From positions 885,137 to 949,136 of the forward strand of contig LSYV01000018.1 of the NCBI GenBank assembly GCA_001584585.1: 64,000 nucleotides of DNA, given 5' to 3'. Shown here piece after piece: positions 57,881 to 64,000 of this stretch (positions within the stretch are counted from its first letter, which is position 1; the number at the start of each line of letters is the position of its first letter). Source of the DNA: Gonium pectorale. Taxonomy: Eukaryota > Chlorophyta > Chlorophyceae > Chlamydomonadales > Volvocaceae. The notes under the pieces were generated by a model. That model made no database searches and was not told the DNA's origin. It worked only from the letters and a program-made list of their open reading frames with translations. A program made the translations under genes and the position numbers.

Positions 57881-60800
57881 ATGACGGAAGTGAAGCGAGA
57901 GAGGTAAGTAAATAACGCGGTGCTCCGTTGCAGGACTTGCGGCGGGTGACTATCGTGCCTTTTGCGTCACGCAGGTTTTGCCTCTATTACTTTCCGTGGA
58001 TCTCCGTGCTTTGCGGCTGTATCGCTATTGCCTCCCTTGGGGTCTGGTCAGTACTTCAAAGGATGGGGTGGGCAGCGGGTTGGCACTGCGCACGCCAGCG
58101 CATCGTTATTCTCGTCGGCCGGCCGTTTCTGTGGCGCCTGCAGCCTGGCACAGGATTGCGCTGCACCGATCGATCCACATGCAAAAGCTATATGTAGACA
58201 AATCCATGTAGCGGGGATGCGTGTCCTGATGGCTGAAGCTGTCTCCCCCCTGTTTATCTTTGCTCCTGCCGCGAAAATGCTGCAGCGTGTGTGAGTGACG
58301 CTGAGTAGATGTGCGGTAGCGCTGCCAAAACGTTTATGAAGCGTGGTAATAACACCCTGCGGTGCCCCTGTCCCGCACCATACATCAGGATTCACTTCAC
58401 GCGCGTGGGCAGGACGGAAACCATCGGCGCTCTGGAACACCTCGAAATCGACTCCGAGGGTCTGGAGCGGGTCCGGCCCGCGCTCCAGGCCACGGCCATT
58501 GCTTATGCCTTCGTGGCTGTCGCGATCTTCGGTCTGAGCTGCTGGCGTGTTCTCATCGAGGCAATCCATGACAAAACCGGTGAATAATGTAGCAGCAGTA
58601 GCGGTCAGCCGGATTCAACTTTGCTTTAGAGGCTCTTTAGGGAGTGCGAGGAAAATACGAACGAGGGCTTTGTGGGCAAATGGCTCGCTGGCGTTAGTGC
58701 CTTCGATTGCGTTCCGTGCGACTTCCCGAACAATATCCTTGCTTGGCGGGAAACGGCCCGGTACGCACATTTCAGTGCCACGGCGTGTGTTACGTCGTGC
58801 GAATATGCGTGCGTGCTTGTGAACATGCTGCAAGCAAACAGACAAGGCAAACAGGCTAGGCGAGGAAGGCGAGCGAGGCGAGGCAAACAGTCGAACAGCC
58901 GAGCAGTCTGGCATTCTAGCGTTCTAGCGTTGCCACGGCGTGTGTGTAAACCGGACGTAACTGACCCGCGGGCCATATCTTGGTACGGAGCGTGCTTCCG
59001 AACTGGGCAACAGATCGCGAGGGCGGTTCGGTCGCCCTACCTAAACGCTCCAACCTCTACCCGCGACACTACCATGCATGAAATGAGTCTGATACGGTTC
59101 TTGCACTATGCATAAATCGATGTTTCGATGTCGCAATCCACAGGCGTTTCCTCGTATGCCGCGGTGCCCTTCATGCTTCTGGGCTACGTCCTTAACACGG
59201 CCTGGTGGCTTGTCATGATTTGGCTCATCCTGCTTCTCCTGGGTGAGTGGTCGTGTGCGGCATGGGCACATGGCGCATGGGTGTGCACATGGGTATCAGA
59301 TTCGTGTCAGCCCGCGCATATGGTAGGATGGCAAGGCAACACCCATGTCTCGTTCTCTCCCTTGTCACGTGCGCAAACACACAATCACTCGTGCGTTGTC
59401 ACTTGGATGTTGTATACTCCCGAGCTCCAGTGATATGGGAGACCGCATTTCATTCATCGGGGCACAATTCGATCCTCGACCCTCACTCGCGCCGTACACA
59501 TTCGTGTGAGCCTGCGCGTCTGTTTCTGACCCTTTACAGGCAACACTTTATGGGCCGCTCTCGCCTGGATGATGGACGAGGCCATCTCGCAGACCCGCAA
59601 GGATCTTCATTTGTACGGCAACGCCACCTGGGTGCCCGACAGTAGCAAGCCCTGTCCCAGCCAGTGCCTCGACCTCAGGTCCTTCCCCTTCATCTCGACG
59701 ACTCCGAAGGTATGTCACGACCGAGGCGAAAGAAACCAAATGAGAGGTCCGAGGGGTGTGCATGCAGCGGCTGGCACCCGACACGCCCGCACCTGTGTGC
59801 TGCGTCAGAACAGTGAGGACCTTTGCTGTATGTTGCGCTAAGGGCGAGTGGGATTGGCACCACGCAGACAGCAGAAGATTAAGAGTGTAGAATAAATAGC
59901 TTTTGCACTGCGGCACATTCCAGATTGTATGTACATGTGTTTGCCCTTAAGCAACGCCCCAGCGCAATGCCATGGCGTCACTGTTTGGTGAGCCACCATC
60001 TTGGCACACTTGGATACGTCGCGCCTTTCTCTGTCCCGCTTCGATGTTGCTGCTTTTTGATCCCATCCTGTTCATGGTCCTGTGCGTTGAAAACCCTTGA
60101 CGCAAAGGCGGCACTCGGCAGCGGGCCAGTCTGTCTGACTGTTGACATCCCGCATTCCGCGACGCTCCTCCCCACCCCCTCCCACGCCCTTTGCCCTGCG
60201 GCTGCGCGCCTGCAGAACTCGTGCATATGCGACCACCAAAAGCTGTACGAATCCCAAATGCACTGGCAGAGCGCCTATGACAACATCATCGGCGTCCTGT
60301 GCGGCAACTGGATCATGTGCGCAGCAGGGGAAAGGGGCTCGGCTGTTGGGAAGAAGAAAGGGGGGGAAGAGAGGGAGGAGGCACGGGAGCATGAGTAGGC
60401 CCCTGCTTGGGTGGCCTTCTCGCTTCTTGCCATGAGATAGAGTTGCTACGCAGCCGAACGCGCAACGCACAAGTTGTCTTGCTCAGCCATTGGCGTTTGC
60501 AAACTGCGGTGCCTGAGGCAGTGGTGAGTCCCAAACAAACTCAACACCAGTCGCGCCTTTGCCTGACATCCCTATGTGCAGGCTCATGGCTGCGTCTTGG
60601 CTCATCATCTACTATGCTTGCCAGGTTTGTCGCGGTTGTGGGAGGTGCCGGCCGCCGGGGCGTGCGGGAAGGGTCCGCGCTTCTCAAGGCAAGCACACGC
60701 TGCGGGGGCCAGACTTTTGAGGCGCACACCCCGCGGCGTGGGCATCCACCATGAGGCGCCAGCCAGCGCCGCCAGCGAGCCTTCATGCCAGAGCTAATTT

Positions 60801-61283
60801 GTCCAACAGCTCGTCCACTTGACCGTCCATGTTCTGACATGTCGGCGCACCTGCAGTCCCATGCGCTCTTCCTTCCCCATTCCCTGGTCGCAGATTTCGC
60901 ATACCCGCCGTGAGCGTGATATGCTGAACCGCGCGGCCGCCGCGACGCCTCCCATCGTCGCAACCCAGTCCATGGCTGCGGGCCCGTCCATGGCTGCTGC
61001 ACCGTCCACGGCCGACGGTCCCTTCATGGCCGCCGGGGGACCCTCGATCGCCGTGGTCAAGTCTGAGGCAGTTATGTCAGCGGGCGGCAAGTCGGAGGCA
61101 ATCATGTCGGTTGGCGGCAAGTCAGAGGCAGTGATGTCGGTTGGCGGAAAGTCTGTTACTTCGGTCGGCGGGGCCAAGTCGGAGGCAGCCATTTCGGCGG
61201 ACTGCGTGCCGTCCCCCAGGCCCGGCGACATGGAGGCCCAGGCGCGCATCGAAAGCAAGATGGAGGAGGGCTTCAAGCAGTAG
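57881..61283 (+). CDS. Four-span membrane protein B, family not recognised (tandem copy 2, with C-terminal repeats)
   Basis: Eight exons keep phase: 57881-57903, 57975-58046, 58389-58579, 59144-59242, 59540-59709, 60216-60316, 60582-60624, 60894-61283; 362 aa. The start MTEVKRERF corresponds to MPTITRDRS of copy A. Spans are at equivalent places (ISVLCGCIAIASLGVW, IAYAFVAVAIFGLSCW, FMLLGYVLNTAWWLVMIWL, GNWIMLMAASWLIIYYAC). The Cys loop is conserved: CPSQCLDL and NSCICDHQKLYESQ against CPGQCLDL and DACICDGEKLSKSQ. After the shared HTRRER stretch, B has about 115 extra residues: an Ala/Pro/Met-rich region, a 10-residue repeat (GGKSEAVMSV type) and a final charged helix (MEAQARIESKMEEGFKQ). Copy A stops about 15 residues after this point. 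Membrane location is inferred from hydrophobicity; the cell function is unknown. The start was chosen by homology to copy A and phase. Confidence 0.85.
58776..58945. mobile_element. SINE-like short element, family R2 copy 2, with 15-bp direct repeats
   Basis: Bounded by TGCCACGGCGTGTGT at 58776-58790 and 58931-58945. The 140-bp interior is the reverse complement of the main part of copy 1 (26733-26873) with only a few differences. It sits in the third intron of four-span gene B. Direct repeats differ between copies beyond the common GGCGTGTGT, as expected for target-site duplications made at a preferred GTGTGT-type site. Confidence 0.8.
61065..61154 (+). repeat. 30-bp coding tandem repeat in four-span gene B
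   Basis: Three adjacent 30-nt units starting GAGGCA encode about SEAVMSVGGK each; a fourth, shortened unit follows (VTSVGGAK SEAAIS). In-frame repetition with few changes suggests recent expansion by slippage or unequal exchange. The homologous region is missing from gene A. Confidence 0.85.
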
Positions 61284-63171
61284 GCGTTGAAACCCAAGTG
61301 TGATCTGATGTGGTATTGCTTTGCAAGACTTTGAGGCGGATCGCTGCTTACCGTGAGTTACTGGACAGGTGGAAGTAGTTGGGTGCGTCAATTTGTGAGT
61401 TAACGGAGGGGTCATGGCCTCCAAGGACAGGCGGCTTGCAAGGCTTGGCAGGGGGCCTCTTGTGCTGTTGGCTCTGGCCATGGCATCAGGTTGGGCGGCG
61501 TGGTGGGCCCCGTCCCTGCTGGGTTGCACCGGTGGAGCCAGGTCGTGACAGGCTCGAATGCAGCACCATGTCCGGGTTTGGGCATCTTGCACTACTGCCA
61601 TTACATGTACTGGTAGCGGACAATCCACAGACTGTGCCGTAAGCACCGCACGGATTCATGGACGCTGCCGGCAGGTATACCTACGAAATAGCAACTTTGG
61701 GTTGGAGTACCTGTATCATGTCTAGGGCGCTTGCATATCCCGTTGTTTTGCGCCTCTACAACGCTAATCTGCAGTGAAAAGTTGCTGCCATGTGCTGCCT
61801 TCAACTCTGGCGCCATGAATTGGTGCGCGTGGCGGTGCGGGCATGAAGATTTGGCACAGTCGTCCTTTATGACCTTTCCAAAGAGGGCAAACCTTAATAC
61901 TTGGTGTAGGGCTACAAAGGCTGAGCGTTCCCGTTGTCCGCTCCGTTCCCCTCATGTCCTTCAGTGCTGAGATTGCTGTGGTGCGCATCGTACTTGGTGT
62001 TGCTGATATGGCGCCAGCATGTGGTGTGATCGCCATCTTCAACGGCCATAACATCGTGCGAGAACCGTAGTGCGTGGTGGACGCCTTGCATGCCGGTTCC
62101 ATCCATGGCCGGGAAGGGCAGTCCCCCCTCCCCTTGCGCGGTAGTGGCACGTCCCTATTCCCTCTCCTGTGCTCTCAGCGTGGTCCCTTACTGGCAAGGA
62201 TTTGTTTCATGCCGGATCTCGGCCCTCACCCTCCCTATGTTACCTTACCTTGCTATATTACCATCTGTGCTCGCTAGCGCTTTCTGCCACTTACGTCTGC
62301 TAAGAGAGTGCCGTTCACGACATCATTGCACAGGCGGGACCAAGCGGGACACCAGAGCGAATGGTTTTCATCCTGCACATAATTGGGCCTATTACCGGAG
62401 CTGCTGAGACTTCCAAATTGCTTAGCATGCGAGCGCAGCCACTATGAGATCGGTGAATACATCCAGAGGGTAACAAAAGATAGGTCACGGGGTCAGGCGG
62501 CCATCCGGCAATTTTGTTATGTGGTGGTGTGTATATCAGGTACCTGGCATCTGAGGCATCGTGGCCCGCCTCCGCGCACCGCCCATCTTTGCTGCCACCT
62601 CCAAGAGGGTGTCAACCGATACCAGATTCCCGTTTTGGTTGGTCACGGGGATTCCAGATGCCGAGTTTTGGCTCAAAACAGATGCCAGATGCGCGGGGGC
62701 GGGGATTGCCCTGGACGCGCAGCTGAGATACCGGGGGCCGCGGATTCCTGGGTTGCGGGATGCCAGATGCGCCCTTCCCCAGATGCCAGATGCGCCTGTC
62801 CAGGGATGACAGATGCCAACTGCAAGGTGCCAGACCGTGCTGATCGTGTGCTAGCGTTGTGTCTGGCTGAATTGCATTGTATACTCCTGAATGTTCTACA
62901 ACGGCAACCGCTGGGACTCCACGTCACCCCGAGGAGGTGGCATTGCAACTCGCCGCGGTGCACCAACAGGCATATACGGCTCGACTTTGACCCGTACACC
63001 TTCACCGTACCGTACAATTACACTGCGCCGTACAATTACCGTACGTATGTAAATGGTAACTATAAAAGAATGAGTTGCATACAGCTGTGCCATATGTCCG
63101 CCATATCTGCTCATTTAAAGAATCAACTGCACATCACTGCGTGGCCAAAGCTGCCAAAGCGTCACACGCGG
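61284..63171. other. Intergenic: 3' flank of gene B, then unassigned sequence
   Basis: No convincing exon. The stretch 62650-62820 carries the degenerate repeat described separately. ACCGTACAATTAC-like units recur near 63005-63045. The region becomes less GC-rich from about 62200 onward, which fits repeat-derived DNA. Confidence 0.45.
62655..62818. repeat. Degenerate GATGCCAGATGCGC interspersed repeat
   Basis: CCAGATGC or close variants occur at least five times within about 160 bp (ATTCCAGATGCC, ATGCCAGATGCGC twice, GGGATGCCAGATGC, GACAGATGCC), separated by C/G-rich spacers of unequal length. Reads as a decayed tandem array. Confidence 0.6.
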
Positions 63172-63651
63172 TCAGGCGCGGTCTCCAGCTTCGCCAGACA
63201 CTGCCCCAACTGCAGGAGCACCTGCCAGTGCCCAGGCATTGAAGCCCGAGATGCTCCCTACGCGAGAAAAGATTTTGGCAATACGTGCGGCGTTTAAGCC
63301 CAGGTAAACCACTAAACTGCCGTGTGGATTTTGCTCCGGTGCACCCCTCCGCGCCGCGCCCTCAGTGGCCTTAGACCGCTCCGCGTCTGGGGATACAAAC
63401 GCGAGGCGCTCCCAAACGAAGCACAAAGGCCAGTGGTACACGGGCCGGAACCAGCTGTACCCCACGCCAGCTTTGAGCAGCAGCACAGCCTGTTGCACCC
63501 GACCCGCTTGGTACTCCTCCAGACAGCGCCGCAAGAACAGTCCTTGCAAGCTCTCACCCCCGCGGACGCCAAACAGCGGGTTGACAAAAACATTCCACCT
63601 CCATTCATCCACCCAACATACCCTGGTTCGTTCACCCCCTTTCAACCACAA
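63172..63651 (-). mobile_element. N6-adenine-methyltransferase-like frame, probably from a retroelement (degenerate)
   Basis: One open frame of about 159 aa. It contains NVFVNPLFG, matching the Asn-Pro-Pro-Phe catalytic motif of Dam-like N6-adenine methyltransferases except that the second Pro is Leu. Downstream are QQAVLLLKAGVGYSWFRP, WPLCFVWERLAF and PHGSLVVYLGLN, the order found in the phage/DIRS-type methyltransferase domain. The upstream SAM-binding part is not in frame. Such domains occur in DIRS-like tyrosine-recombinase retroelements of algae. The altered motif and missing upstream part suggest a non-functional relic. A host methyltransferase gene running beyond the window is a less likely alternative. 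Confidence 0.5.
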
Positions 63652-64000
63652 TCATTTGACAATGGAAAGACAACTCGTAATCGGTTACAAATGCAAGGAT
63701 CTGCCGGGGATGTTGTGGGAGACAGTGGGAGACAGTGTGCGGTGTGAGTCTGGGCCATCCATATTGCCCCAATCGCAAGCATCCCAACTGGCTGACTTCT
63801 TGCGCCTACATGGTACCTCTAACCTGTTCATCCAACAATACCGTAACCGTAATCAACAGTTGCATCTGAAATCCGTTGGTACGTTCCTGTCCACAATGTG
63901 CCGTCGACCATGCATCGGCCCACGGGTCGCAAGCAACACCGCACCTCTCAGCGAGTACCCATATATATAGGCTAAATTAGCGTGTAAAGGTGTTACTACT
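63652..64000. other. Right edge of window, unassigned
   Basis: Upstream flank of the methyltransferase-like frame. Frames on both strands are short and without motif; the composition is AT-richer than the genes. It probably belongs to the same mobile-element copy. Confidence 0.35.

Overview
The window looks like nuclear DNA of a green alga of the Chlamydomonas/Volvox (volvocine) type. It is GC-rich, almost every gene is broken by many phase-consistent GT-AG introns with CAG acceptors, proteins carry long Ala/Gly/Ser/Pro-rich low-complexity stretches, exons are short (several of 21-25 nt), and the gene families (SPX, GT47/EGF exostosins, TKL receptor-like kinase, SAR1, WDR76-type WD40 protein) fit a plant-lineage eukaryote. 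No bacterial operon structure, CRISPR array or rRNA was seen. All exon models were built by hand from open frames, splice dinucleotides and phase continuity; no transcript evidence was available.

Layout, left to right: the 3' part of an EF-hand-like gene (+, 73-1529); an SPX-domain protein (+, 2768-6270, 756 aa); a small doubtful gene whose last exon resembles a polyketide-synthase dehydratase fragment (+, 8696-9881); an intronless SAR1 GTPase (-, 11073-11651); a repeat-like stretch with an assembly gap (13274-14054) and a retropepsin-like relic; a very large receptor-like Ser/Thr kinase (-, 16174 to about 28532) with a Cys-rich, jacalin-like ectodomain; head to head with it an EGF-containing exostosin-family glycosyltransferase (+, 28772-36879, 16 exons, 676 aa); a single-repeat MYB-domain protein (+, 39000-42648); a gap (42965-43418) flanked by a short tandem repeat; a poorly coding stretch to 47297; a WDR76/CMR1-type WD40 protein (-, 47298-53160, 11 exons, 944 aa); and, divergent from it, a tandem pair of unrecognised four-span membrane proteins (+, 53469-56540 and 57881-61283). 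The right edge carries degenerate mobile-element DNA, including an N6-adenine-methyltransferase-like frame.

The most unusual content is (i) the tandem four-span pair, whose exon lengths match to the base although two introns differ in presence or position, (ii) the giant receptor kinase, and (iii) at least three families of short dispersed repeats, two copies of one being bounded by 13- and 15-bp direct repeats. Functionally the genes are unrelated (phosphate sensing, vesicle budding, surface signalling, extracellular glycan synthesis, transcription, DNA-damage-linked WD40); no pathway cluster is evident. Two neighbouring pairs (kinase/GT47 and WDR76/four-span) share short divergent intergenic spaces.
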